From positions 6,283,044-6,347,043 of the forward strand of contig NC_079206.1 of assembly GCF_026745355.1 (NCBI RefSeq): a stretch of DNA of 64,000 nucleotides, given 5' to 3'. Under the pieces are notes generated by a model that had not been told where the DNA came from, searched no databases, and was given only the letters and a program-made list of their open reading frames with translations. Source of the stretch: Beta vulgaris subsp. vulgaris (lineage: Eukaryota; Streptophyta; Magnoliopsida; Caryophyllales; Amaranthaceae). Below, piece after piece: positions 34,906 to 45,996 of this stretch (its first letter is position 1; every line of letters starts with the position of its first letter). Both the position numbers and the translations under genes were made by a program.

Positions 34906-37900
34906 GGAACTTGTGGGCTTTGATGCTTACTTTTCTTTTTTGAAATAAAAAAAGGTAGTTTCTACTCACTTACGAGCGTGATGTAGCTATATGTTATATT
35001 AAGCCCATCCATCCGATTCGACATCCTATTCTCGAATGAGAACTGGCAGATTATGTCACACTAGTCTTTTTGGCCTTATACCTCCTCCTTTCAACAAGAA
35101 GCATGGCAAATAAGTCAGTTATGGATGACACTCTTATTAAGGATAGAAAGAAGGGGCAGACCTGACGGAGGAAAAAAAGAACTACTGTGTCAAGCGAAGA
35201 GATATATCTTTCCGCTTTAGCGGCTTGAACCCTTCGATCAAGAGATACCTTAAATCAAATCAACTAAGTAGCTGACCTCTTAGACGTTCGTGGGTATTCA
35301 AATTCATACATAATCTTCTCCGACATGAGATAGAGTGAGAGGGCCTATTCCATAGAACAAACTCAGCAAAGAAGGATCCGTATTCCACCTCAGATGGTAG
35401 AAGGGGCAACTCAGCCTTGTCTTTTTCTTTGGGCTAGGAACCCAGGAGAATGTTCAAAGCGATAAGAGAACAGGTCTTTTCAGAGAAGCTCTTGCCGCTC
35501 TTCTGTTAGAGCTCTTTAGTCCCATCCCTACCAAAAAAAGATCTCCCCTTAAAAGGTACGACTGAAAGGAGTCGTCTCGGTCTTCTCGAAAGGGAATTCT
35601 TTGACCGGCGGGTGCGAATCGGTAGCTCTAAAACTAGCTCTGGCGAGTTTACTTCTTCTTCTCTTGTGTAATTGTAAGTCGGTTTACCAGATCCATCATA
35701 CGACGAGAATCTAATCGATATGGAGAGAACTTCCTCGGACATTCACATTTATCCAGTATCTTTTGGGAAGCATTGTTTTTCATGAAGATGAGAGATCTGT
35801 ATTGCGGGCCAAGAGGAATGATATCCGAGAAGTTGTCCAGCTACAAAAGAAAGCGAGGATCCGGGCCGCTTTAACCAGGGTACCTAAAAGATGTTAGTCT
35901 CCAGCGCAGAATGAACCGCGCTAGACGCGAACGACCTATCGAACAAGCATAGCATAGTTTCAAAGAGCAAAACTAAAGACCACCCGCCGGTAGCCGACTG
36001 GAGAAACTATAGCACACCAGATTTCCAACTAGCAAGTCAAGAGGCCGAGTCCGGTAGAATGTACCCTCTTGTGGTACGCAACACCGACATGAGAAAGTCA
36101 TGAACGGGGCAAAACAGCTGACATTTTAAAGGAAAGGGTTTCGAAGCTCTTTCAAAGTCAAGTTTAGGATTCGCTTTCCAATCCGCAAGGGACCTAATAA
36201 TCATTATTAGAAAGAGTTAAGAAAAGACAACAAGTTAAATACTTGCTTTCGCGTACTCCTCTTTCTTTTTCCTATATTCATTCTAAACTAAAAAGAATAA
36301 GAGCCTTTCTTAACTCTTGAATTGGAAGGGGAGGCCCGTTTAGGAGCGCCGTTTTCATAAAACTCGAAATATCGTACTATTCTTTGGTTGCGCTATGCGC
36401 TATAGCTTTCTTTGCTAAATAAGACATTCTCACTTTTTTATAAGATATTACATAAGCGGGGGCTAGACCCTGAAGAAAAGACTCTGTACAGGGTTCAACA
36501 TCTTCTTTTTAGGTTGTGAACAGCGTCTTAGCGCCTTAGTATGATAAGGGCATCTTTCATGCAAATAAGAAGATTGAACTCTGTCTTTCGGATCCAACCT
36601 CCAGAGTCAGTCAAGGTTTTGATAGAAGTAGGCTTCTCGTTAGCGGAAATCCTACTTTAGAGGAATCAATAGGGTCTTCATACCCCGCCTTAGAAAGAAA
36701 GAGGCTAAAGTGACTTTCCTGCGAAAGACCTCTTGATCTTAGACTTTGCACTGCAAGGTAGTTGACTTACTTAGTGCTTGCATTAAGGTATGTAATCGCT
36801 AAAGCGAAGCTTTTGGAACTCTTCCTTTTATTTCTTTTACAAGTGTAATAAAGAAAAGTACTCCTTCTCTTTTCATGCCTTAGAGAAGAGTGAATATACT
36901 CTCGGGTCTTTTAGAACGAGTAACTCTTCTTGGTCCTTGCCTTTCGTCTTAAGCTCTTAATGACAAGGGGCCTCTGAACTTCTTAAGTTCACTTCTCCTG
37001 AAAGAGTCTTAATGGTAGAAGAAACAGCTGATGGTGAAGTCAGTGAAGAAGATTTTTCCTATAATACGCATCGAATGGGCAGAATGCGCTCTTAGCAATT
37101 GAATCAGAATAGGCTGTTGGAGAAGGGCTTGTTTGCTATTAAATAGAATCGGTTGTTAACGAATAAGCTGCTTGAGTAACCGATGTGATGTGAGAGTATG
37201 AGTTACAGAAAGAATAGGGTTTGTTCCATCAGACGCTCTTGCTGGACTAGCAATTGAATCCGTAACCTTTGTTATTTCATCTCCGGCTATTGAATCAGCT
37301 GAGAATGCTACCGATACCGGAGCTGCTAAACTAAAGGAAGTGACATGACATAGTTAATGAGGAAGGGGTATGCATCGTAAAAATGAAAAAGACTTCCTTT
37401 GTATTCATCCCATCTGAGATCGAATGAGGGTAATTCTTTATAGATCAGATCTGCAGCGCTTACTGATTCAATCACAGCTGATACGCATTCAATTGCAAAC
37501 AGAACACTGGTTAATTGAACAGTTAGCAAATCTGTACCCCTAGCGGCCTATTCTCTAGCAGCTGATTCTAGACCAGCCGATTCAATTGCAGCTACTTCAA
37601 AAAAACTTCCTATTATGGCTATGTAAAGGGACCGGCTTCCCAGAAAGGTTAATGCCCTAGGATTTCCTTCGGAACCATATGGAACTGGGTGAGGGATTCC
37701 CTGAAACCAGAGCAAGAACCTAAAAAGCGATAACAAGCTAAAAGGCGCATCTCTCTAAGCCAAGATCGTCTGCTCCTCAGCAATTGATCCAAAAAGCCCC
37801 ACAGCTCCTTCTTAGGCGAGCGAAGTGACCTCCGTTGGACGTTGGAAGAAAGAAGCTAATAGAGTCATAGAAGATCCCGAAAGAGGCGAATTGCCAGAAA

Positions 37901-38928
37901 GTTTCTCAAACCCGATCCTTGCATCATCTGATCTCGATCGGGTTAACTCCTAACAGTGAGCATCGAATAAGCCAATTGACACTATCGTCTGTTTACAGCA
38001 AATCAAGATTAGATGGACAAAGAGAGCTTCAGTCAACACAGTCCTAGAAGCTCCATTCATGCCCACTTCTATTCCTAAGAGCCCATCATTCTACTCAAAA
38101 GAGGACGGAGGCTACTTTCGGGACATTGGTTGCAGCGATTTGTAGACCAATAGCAAAAGCAGCAACGATTCGATGCTCTCAAGCAGATCTTCCTCCAAGA
38201 GTCAGAGCGCATTCGAGGTCTAATGAAATTCCCGGATCGAGTTCTGACCCTTATCGAGCAGGAAATAGGAATAGAATCGGACAAAGAGCTGTTAGCAGGG
38301 CTTGTTCACGACTGTTAGAAGGAATCATTGGACAAAAGGAGGAGACGAAGATCGGCCGGCGAGAGGGTTCTCTGCTTCAATATCCCACTAGTCAATAAAG
38401 GGGGTGAGTGCACCAATCCAGAAAGAGCCCGTGCCATTATATCCATTCCCATTTCCTTGGAAGGAATGGAAGGAATCTCCGGGGATCAGTACTGCTTTAC
38501 TAAACCCGAGTTAGTCAAATGCTATTGAATTCTTTATTAAGGGGAATGGAATTTTGTCCAAAAAAGCGGTTAATCAAAGAGGAAATGAAGAATCATAGGT
38601 TATTCAAGAGGACTGATGACTTTCCTAAGGGCGCAAGGCCAGGAAAGGTTGCGGGCTATCATTCGTATCTTAAGGCAGTTCAGTTACTTGCATCAACAGG
38701 AAAGGGATCAGCCCCAGTGTCGTTTTAGTTCACCGGCGGCGGTGGGATCGCTTAGTGTCTCAGGTTTCTTTGGATGATCGGACTATACACCCCCTAGCCC
38801 AGCCTCTGGCTTAGCGGCAACAGCCTTTGAAAACAGAGACTTCTGGAAATAGGTCGAATTCTTATCTGGTCGGAAGAGGAACGAACCGCCCCCATTGTTT
38901 CTCAGGAAGAATTTTGACCAGGATCTAG
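34906..38928. other. Mitochondrial-like non-coding DNA
   Basis: Four kilobases without a recognised gene. Base composition is near-balanced with many short inverted words (cgctttagcgg, ctttgctaaataag), unlike the AT-rich DNA on both flanks of the block, and it reads like angiosperm mitochondrial spacer. Short open frames exist (35506-35742 minus; a ~50-codon plus frame near 35750-35900 with HEDERSVLRAKRNDIREVV; 38126-38398 plus), but none shows a domain I can name. Origin is inferred from style and from the plastid fragments nearby. Confidence 0.45.
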
Positions 38929-39007
38929 TGACGAGAGAGGAATCGAACCTACGAGTTCCCCAATGATGAGTTGGGTGCTTTAAGCAAGCATTCAGCCATG
39001 GATCTCA
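38929..39007 (-). pseudogene. Relic of plastid-type tRNA-Ile(CAU) / tRNA-like element
   Basis: On the minus strand it reads ATCCATGGCTGAATG, then TTAAAGCACCC, an anticodon arm CCCAA-CTCATCA-TTGGG with CAU in the loop, and TCGTAGGTTCGATTCCT. This follows plastid trnI-CAU through D, anticodon and T arms. There are about four extra bases in the D loop, and the acceptor stem no longer pairs (GAGATCC against CTCGTCA), so it is not a working tRNA. Similar tRNA-like t-elements act as RNA 3'-processing signals in plant mitochondria, but that role here is only a possibility. Confidence 0.7.
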
Positions 39008-39030
39008 CATCGGGTTTCGAGATATGGGCA

Positions 39031-40104
39031 AACTAATGCTCCTCAGCTATTTCAACTCAAAAAGGAGCTATGGGAGATGCAGCAAAACAACCTGTCAGTT
39101 GGAGAATATTACTGCAAACTGAAGGATCTGTGGGATCAGATTGAAGAATTGGAAGAGATACCAGAATGCAGCTGTGGTGCAATGGCCAAATGCACCTGCA
39201 ATGTTGTGAAGAAAGTGTTAGAAATGGAACAGAACAACAAACTTCTCAAGTTTCTCATGGGACTGAACTCAGGTTATGACCAGATGAAGACTAATTTCCT
39301 AGGGATGGAGCCCTTGCGTCAATAAAGCCTACAACTTGGTTCTTCAAGTTGAAAGGCAAAAACAGATCACTGGAGAGATTAATCTTGGAGCAGAAGTGAG
39401 TGCTTTGGCTGTGAACAGACAAGGTCAAAGCCTTGGACCACTTCAGAACTTCCAGAAGAAAGATTACAAGAAAATGAGGATGGAAAGGGAAGCCAAAAGG
39501 TGTGACCACTGTGGGATGAGAGGACATCTCAAGGAAGAATGCTTCAAGCTAGTGGGATATCCAGATTGGTTCAAAAACCCTAAGGGAAAACCAAACCAGA
39601 GACAGGCTGCAAATGTGACAAGGGAAGGAAATCTCTATGCAGGAGACAACCCTCTAGACTTTGGAAATCAACAAGGTGAAAGCAGTGGAGTGAAACCAGA
39701 TAACAATTTCATTTGGTGCAGGAAATGATGTTGGAGAGAAGCAGAATGGAACAGTGACTAGCCAGAGCAATTTTGCAGGTAATGTTACAGTCACAAAAGA
39801 GATGAGTGATGCAAAGTTGTGTGCTTTGAGTGCATGGCTTATAGATTCAGGTGCTAGTGATCACTTTACAGGGAACAAAGAAATTATGAGCAATGTTAGA
39901 ACTCTAAGGAAAGAAATTAGAGTAGGTTTACCTGATGGAAGTGTTAAAACTGTTAATGAAGTGGGAAATGTCAAGATATCTCCTAATGTGACATTGACTG
40001 GTGTTTTATATGTCAATGATTTTAAGCATAACTTACTATCAGTAAGTAAACTTCTTGAGAGTAGAAATTTGAGGCTGTTGTTTGATAATCAAAGAAAACT
40101 ATAG
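39031..40104 (+). pseudogene. Ty1/copia gag-protease fragment
   Basis: Three successive frames belong to one copia polyprotein. First is a gag domain (QLKKELWEMQQNNLSVGEYY, 39041 on) to a stop near 39325. Next, 39336-39728, is gag with a CCHC zinc knuckle CDHCGMRGHLKEEC and KLVGYPDWF. Third, 39754-40104, has the aspartic protease motif WLIDSGASDHFTG and HNLLSVSKLL. Stops and shifts at about 39325 and 39728 break it. Integrase, RT and LTRs are missing; it ends abruptly at 40104 in a short mitochondrial-like linker (40105-40176). Confidence 0.88.
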
Positions 40105-40176
40105 CGCGTTACTAACGCTATAGGCTTTCGCGCTAGCTCGCTCACCCGTTGCTTGTTCCCCCTGCCTCGAATCGAC

Positions 40177-42928
40177 TAGCTAGTGGACGCTACAAGCGGA
40201 CAAGCTCTGCTCAGCTTCATGGATGCATTTTCAGGATATCATCAAATCAGCCTATATGAGCCTGACAGAAACAGGACAGCGTTCGTCACTGAGGAAGGAG
40301 TCTTCTGCTTCAGAGCTATGCCTTTTGGCCTGAAAAACGCAGGAGCAACTTTCCAGAGGGGAATGGATCACATATTCACAAAGCAGAAAGGAGGAACATA
40401 GAGGTATATGTCGATGATTCAATAGTCAAGAGCATCACCGAAGAAGTTGGCTGACCTCAAAGAAACATTCGCCACATTGCGCAAGTACAAGATGAGACTC
40501 AATCCCAAAAAATGTTGGGGTAAAGTCGGGCAAATTTTGAGGTTTCCTCGTTAGCGAAAGAGGAAGAGATGCTAACCCAGAGAAAGTGGAGGCGATCCTT
40601 AATCTGCCTGAGCCCAAGTGCACCAGGGATGTCATGAGGCTAACAGGCAGAATGGCAGCTCTCACCAGATTCATCAGCAAATCAGCTGACAAGGCCTTAC
40701 CTTTCTTTCAGCTCCTTAGGGGTAACAAGACCTTCAAATGGGGAGAGGAAGAAAGGACAGCGTTCGCAGCAATAAAAGAGCATCTAAAGAAACTTCCTAC
40801 GGTCACAAGACCGAAAGAAGGAGAGAGGTTGCAGCTATACATTTCAGCATCACCCAAAACGGTAGCAGCAGTTCTGTTGGTTGAGCGCATCAAGACCCAA
40901 CTACCCATCTATTTTGTCAGCCATGTCCTAAACGAGGCTGAGCAAAGGTACCCTTTGCTGGAAAAAATGTCCTTAGCCGTCATGATAGCCGCAAGGAAGC
41001 TCAGGCCCTATTTCGACGCTCACACTATACAGGTGCTCAGCAACCACCCGTTAGAAAAAGCATTGCAGAAGCTGGACACGTCGGGTAGGCTGCTCAGGTG
41101 GGCGGTAGAGCTCTCCGAATTTGAAGTAGAGTACAAGCCAAGGACAGCGATCAAAGCTCAAGCCTTGGCGGATTTCATAGTAGAGGCCTCCTACGAAGAA
41201 GAAGAGGAACCGGTTGGGGTCTGGAAATTAGCAGTAGACGGATCTGCGGCGCAGACCGGTTCAGGAGCTGGGATCATCATGACTTCGCCAGAGGGAAATG
41301 TGTTTGAATACGCAATCAAATTCAAGGCCTCGAACAATGAAGCAGAGTACGAAGCAGCAATAGCAGGTATAAAAATGTGCATGGCAGCAGATGCCAAAAA
41401 GATAAGGCTCCAGACCGATTCCCAGCTGGTAGCAAGTCAAATCAGAGGGGAGTATGAAGCTCGAGAACCAGCTATGCAAAAATATCTGCAGATGATTAAA
41501 GATCTAGCAGCACAGTTGATCAGCCTCGAAGTAGTGCTGGTCCCCAGGGCCGACAATTCTCAGGCGGATGCCTTGTCAAAACTAGCCAGCTCTACACTCC
41601 AGGATCTGAACAGAACAGTCATGGTGGAAGTCATGGAACAGCGCAGCATAGATAAGGCAGAGCGCATCAACTGCGTTACAGCACAAAAGGAATGGTACGA
41701 TGACATCCAAGAGTACAAGTTAACAGGGAAGCTGCCCGACGACCAGACAATCGCGAAGGCAGTAAAAAGAGACTCACACTGGTACATCATCTATCAGGGG
41801 CAATTGTACAAGAGGTCTGACTCATACCCTCTATTGCGCTGCACCTCCGAAAGCGAGAAACTCCCAGCAATGGAAGAAGCTCCTGAGGGGATCTGCGGAA
41901 ATCACATCGGAGGAAAAGCACTAAGTCATGAGGTGATGAGAAGAGGAAACTATTGGCCTACAATGGTGAAAGACTGCCTCAGATACGTGAAGAAGTGTGA
42001 TAAGTGTCAAAAATTCGCCCCAGTAATGAATCAGCCAGCGAATGATCTATGTCCAATCCTTAACCCTATACCTTTTGCTCAGTGGGGAATGGATATTTTA
42101 GGCCCCTTCACCACAGCATCAGGTGGGCGGAAATATTTGATCGTAGCTGTTGATTACTTTACCAAGTGGATTGAGGCCGAACCCACCAAGTTTATCAAAG
42201 CCAGGCAAGTCAGATCCTTCATTTGGAAGAACATCATTACAAGATTCGGTATTCCACAGTGCATTGTGTTTGACCATGGCACTCAATTCGACTGCGACAC
42301 CATCAAAGACTACTGTGCTGAATTCAAGATCAAGTTCGCGAGCGCTGCGGTATGCCACCCTCAGAGCAATGGCCAAGCTGAAGCGGCAAATAAACAGATT
42401 CTGCTAGCCTTACAGAAAAAGCTGGAGGAACACAAGGGGCTATGGGCAGATTTAGTGCCAGAAGTACTCTGGGCTAATAGAACCACAGAAAAGGGGGCTA
42501 CAGGCAAAAGCCCATTCTCACTAGCCTTTGGAGCTGAGGCGGTGGTCCCCATAGAAGTCGGTTTGCCTAGCTTTCGAGTTCAGCATTACGACCCTGAAGT
42601 CAACGAACAACTCATGAGGGAAGCACTAGATCAACTGCCAGAGATGAGGCTCCAAGCAGCTCTTAAGCTAGCAGCACAGAAGAACAGGATGAGCAGGATT
42701 TACAACAGGAGAGTCAGGCACAGACCTTTGACAGAGGGAGACCTGGTGCTGAGAAGAACAGCAGCGGTAGGAAAGGGAAATGTACATGGAAAATTCACTG
42801 CCAACTGGGAAGGCCCCTACCAGATCTGCGAGCAGGTGGCACCAGGGTCATACAAGCTCATGACTGTAGAAGGAGAACCACTGAAAAACAGCTTTAATGC
42901 AGATGTCCTGAAAAAGTACTTCGTTTAA
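40177..42928 (+). mobile_element. Ty3/gypsy (TAT lineage) pol, 5'-truncated, no LTRs
   Basis: 40177-40585 is RT in broken frames, with MPFGLKNAGATFQRGMDHIF then VYVDDS (near 40410). From 40586 a 780-codon frame is uninterrupted to 42928. It holds the classic gypsy RNase H (residues ~80-190), a second, archaeal-type RNase H (~210-340: LAVDGSAAQTGSGAGI, NNEAEYEAA, TDSQLVA), and integrase with zinc finger (~430-475), DDE core (D in GMDILGPF, D in FDHGTQFD, E in NGQAEAANK) and C-terminal domain. Two RNase H domains are the mark of the plant TAT group. In the zinc finger the usual first His (VHEG) reads APEG, so one zinc ligand is lost. Gag, protease and LTRs are absent, so it cannot move alone. 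Confidence 0.88.
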
Positions 42929-44008
42929 ATATTGTCATTAGCAATATGCTTTGTAAGAAAGGCCAGTAGAGCCCAAGTATGAAATAAAAGAACTCTTAAA
43001 GTTCTTATTATGAATTATTCGCACTAACATTTGCTCTTATCCGTGCACAACACAATTAGATGACGTTAATAGTCCTTTAACAAAAAGGGGCCCAAAACGC
43101 GTCAATAAGCGCAGAAAAAAAAAAAGCAGAGGGAGGAGCATAGAGCCCAGCCAAAGCCCTCTGCAGCAACGCAAAGGCTTGAGTTACAACTCAACCTAAT
43201 CTACGACTAGCAAGACACGAAGAACGACTGGCAAGGTTGAAGCATAAAGCTTAGCCCAAGCCCACAACAGTCGAGGTAAAGACTGAGACCCGAGCTCAGT
43301 CAAGCCATATAACATGGTAAAGCTAGGCAAAGATCTAGCTAAAGCCAAACAGTCGCAAGGTGGGATTGACCAACAGGAGTGATTGGCTATTTTCCCTTAA
43401 CTGAATCAGTGGAAGAAGCTACTCAATGAGAGATTCGGGCGTTCTCACGCTTAATCCCCTACAGCAACTGAAAAGGGAGAAGAATGAGAAGGTGCCAGTA
43501 TACAAAAGAGATGGAGTAGAGGGGGTGAGGAAAACAAGAGCCTCAAAGAAGCCCCTCTGAGAGTGCCTCAACCAAGGCTTTCCTTGCTGCTGCTTATCGA
43601 CCGGCAGACCGGCTACCAGCAGCAAGAATGGAATCTTTTGAGCCTTCAGTTCTTCTTGCCTACATTTAGGATGAATACCAAATCTACAGTTTCACTATCT
43701 CTTTCAGTGCCTTCTTCGATTCCCCTTGAAGTAGGGGGTTTCCGTGGGAACGAGATCAATCAATGAAGGGTCAAGAGGAAGAAGAAAAGAAGACTAATCT
43801 GGCCCGAAGATGCTTTACTTCGAGTTCTTGGAGTGACAGCTTTGTAAACAAAGGTTCCTTACTCTATTACTTTTTGATCTGAAAGAAGTGACAGAAGAAA
43901 GGGCATATACCCCCGCCCAGGCAAGTGCCACCTCAACAGCTATATTCTAAATCGTTAAGCCTCGCAACCCTTTCCAAAAACTTCGCTTTAGCGAGTCGCT
44001 ACGCCCCT
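42929..44008. other. Retroelement 3' region passing into organelle-like spacer
   Basis: The first ~450 bases (to about 43400) look like the untranslated stretch after a TAT-lineage pol. After that the sequence is mitochondrial-like again (cttcgctttagcgagtcgct at 43981-44000). A short inverted word GACCGGCAGACCGGC lies at 43600. No gene. Confidence 0.4.
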
Positions 44009-44690
44009 CTAAACTGTTGGGGTGAGGACTCGTTGAGCAGGATAGGAAGCATTTTGGGTGTTCCACTTTATGCAGATGAGTGCACAACTCATCAATATAG
44101 AATTTCCTTTGCAAGACTTCTGATTGAGATGGATGTTACTAAGGAACTTCCTAAGGAAGTCCAGATTGAAGATGTTCATGGTAAGGTGTTTAAACAACAA
44201 GTGATGTATGATTGGACTCCTCCGTTCTGTGGGAAATGTAAGATGGTGGGGCATGATTGTTCAAGCTCTTGGCAGCCTCAACCTAGATCTGTTAGACCTG
44301 CCATTCAGAAGAAGACGGTTCAGAAGTGGGTTCCTAAGGTGCAACAAAATGATACTAGACCTCCTATTGTCACTGTGGTGGCTACTCCTAATCAGCCTAT
44401 ATCACAGGTGACTGATAAGGATGGTTGGCAAGTTGTTGCGAGGAAGACAAAAGAGAAGGGGAAGAGTTTTTTCTGCTAATGTTCAAACCCTTATATGATT
44501 CCCGAAGAAGTGGATAAAACTGGTACAGATACAGATCCAGAGGATCTTGGAGTTTTCTATGAAAATAATAGGGGCGGGACCCTTATCCCTCCAGTTCCAT
44601 GATGGCTATCTGTACTTGGAACATTAGAGGCCTAAATGAGCCTCTTAAGGTAACTGAAGTAAGAAATTTGATTTGTAATAATATTTTAAC
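44009..44690 (+). pseudogene. LINE fragment: ORF1 zinc-knuckle region and start of ORF2
   Basis: 44016-44479 encodes the C-terminal part of a plant LINE ORF1-type protein (RIGSILGVPLYADECT, RISFARLLIEMDV, zinc knuckle CGKCKMVGHDC). At 44600 a new frame opens with MMAICTWNIRGLNEPLK, the start of the ORF2 endonuclease domain, but it is cut off by about 44690. Neither a 3' end nor a poly(A) is present. 44691-44986 is spacer of the organelle-like type. Confidence 0.82.
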
Positions 44691-44986
44691 AACTGACTGT
44701 TGTCTACCTTTGATTCTGTCTTCCGGGTGAAGGTCCTGCGGAGGTCTTTTTTAGTGATCCAAATTGATTAGGGACAGTGACCCATGATGAAAGGAGCTAT
44801 TGACCTGAGTGGTTTTCTATTTGTATTTGAAAAGCAAGGTAGGTTAGTTAACGAAAGGGTAAGGTGAGGCTGGAATGGGATATAGTAAGTGTGCCACGAG
44901 TGCTCCCTTCTAAGGCTTCTGCTTCTCTCTAATAACGAGAAAATGACTTTTTCAGAAAGCAAAGCTACAACTCTTCAGTCTAAGCC

Positions 44987-45049
44987 GTTTTCTGGGTTTG
45001 GAAAAGCGCCGATTTTCAAGAACGGGAATCTTACGATATGTTGGGAATC
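44987..45049 (+). pseudogene. ndhJ: Fragment of plastid ndhJ
   Basis: 21 codons read VFWVWKSADFQERESYDMLG followed by I, the conserved core of the plastid NAD(P)H dehydrogenase subunit J. The match starts and stops abruptly, so only 63 bp of the ~475-bp gene is present. The right edge runs straight into the duplicated integrase segment at a shared TC. This is plastid DNA, typically carried through the mitochondrial genome. Confidence 0.85.
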
Positions 45050-45296
45050 TCGTAGCTGTTGATTACTTTACCAAGTGGATTGAGGCCGAACCCACCAAGT
45101 TTATCAAAGCCAGGCAAGTCAGATCCTTCATTTGGAAGAACATCATTACAAGATTCGGTATTCCACAGTGCATTGTGTTTGACCATGGCACTCAATTCGA
45201 CTGCGACACCATCAAAGACTACTGTGCTGAATTCAAGATCAAGTTCGCGAGCGCTGCGGTATGCCACCCTCAGAGCAATGGCCAAGCTGAAGCGGC
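45050..45296 (+). repeat. Perfect 247-bp copy of the gypsy integrase core
   Basis: Identical over its length to 42141-42387 (VAVDYFTKWIEAEPTKFIKA ... HPQSNGQAEAA). The left edge joins the ndhJ fragment; the right edge joins an A-run and then AT-rich nuclear-type DNA. It marks the right end of the organelle-like block. Confidence 0.93.
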
Positions 45297-45477
45297 TAAA
45301 AAAAAAAAAAGAGAAATATTTCTTTCTGATATACTGATTTGTTAAGGAAAATCTATATACTTTCAGTAAGAACATGAAAAATAAAACTTTTCCCCCAAAC
45401 CTCTTGTTTTTGGTAATGAATAATAACATTGGAATACACCCAATTTACACCTGTTAGATTGTTAATCCTAACAATAA

Positions 45478-45596
45478 TAACATAATACTTCAAGCCATCT
45501 GTACTACGAGGAATATTTTCATATATAGTAATAGTATTCAGGAAATAGAAGTGCCAAATATTCCTCGTAGTACAGATGGCTTGAAGTATTATGTTA
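45478..45596. repeat. Perfect 41-bp inverted repeat
   Basis: Arms 45478-45518 and 45556-45596 are exact complements with a 37-bp spacer. The transcript of either strand would form a 41-bp perfect stem. It lies between the organelle-like block and the stop codon of the SEC1 gene, whose 3' UTR may reach here. The remainder of 45297-45996 shows nothing else. Confidence 0.9.
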
Positions 45597-45996
45597 GTAA
45601 TGTTAGTAAATCACAAAATTCCCCAGGCTTTGTGAGTAATACATAAACGGATAGGTGGATAAGAAAGTGTAGAATCAACAGCTAGATAAACATTTGAGTT
45701 TGATGTAACTGAAAATTGTATTGATCACCAAGAGGTACAAAATTATTGACAGTGATATAACTTGACCCATACTAAATACAGCAAGACACCTGCGATTCTT
45801 CTGGTATCAGAACCACATTCTTTCTTTGCAATGGTAATTATGATATGATACAGGCGGGGTTAGCGTGAGAAACAGATTGCTAGACAATCGCACGCATCTT
45901 AAATGTATGAGTGCATTTTCCAAGGACTAATGACACACGATTTACACATTAAGAAAAAGAATGAATTATCAAGATGAACAGTTTCATGCTAGACAT

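Noticed and set aside
34906..38928. Named mitochondrial protein genes (nad, cox, atp, rps) in the spacer
   Set aside because: I looked for recognisable peptides on both strands and found none; only style and small plastid relics support organelle origin.
42150..42407. Alternative frames within the gypsy pol and array (e.g. 42119-42376 minus, 41191-41397 minus)
   Set aside because: Shadows of the true pol frame; none shows an independent domain.
39077..42928. A single complete LTR retrotransposon from gag to integrase
   Set aside because: The gag-protease part is copia and the RT-RNase H-integrase part is Ty3/gypsy; a short organelle-like linker (40105-40176) joins two unrelated fragments.
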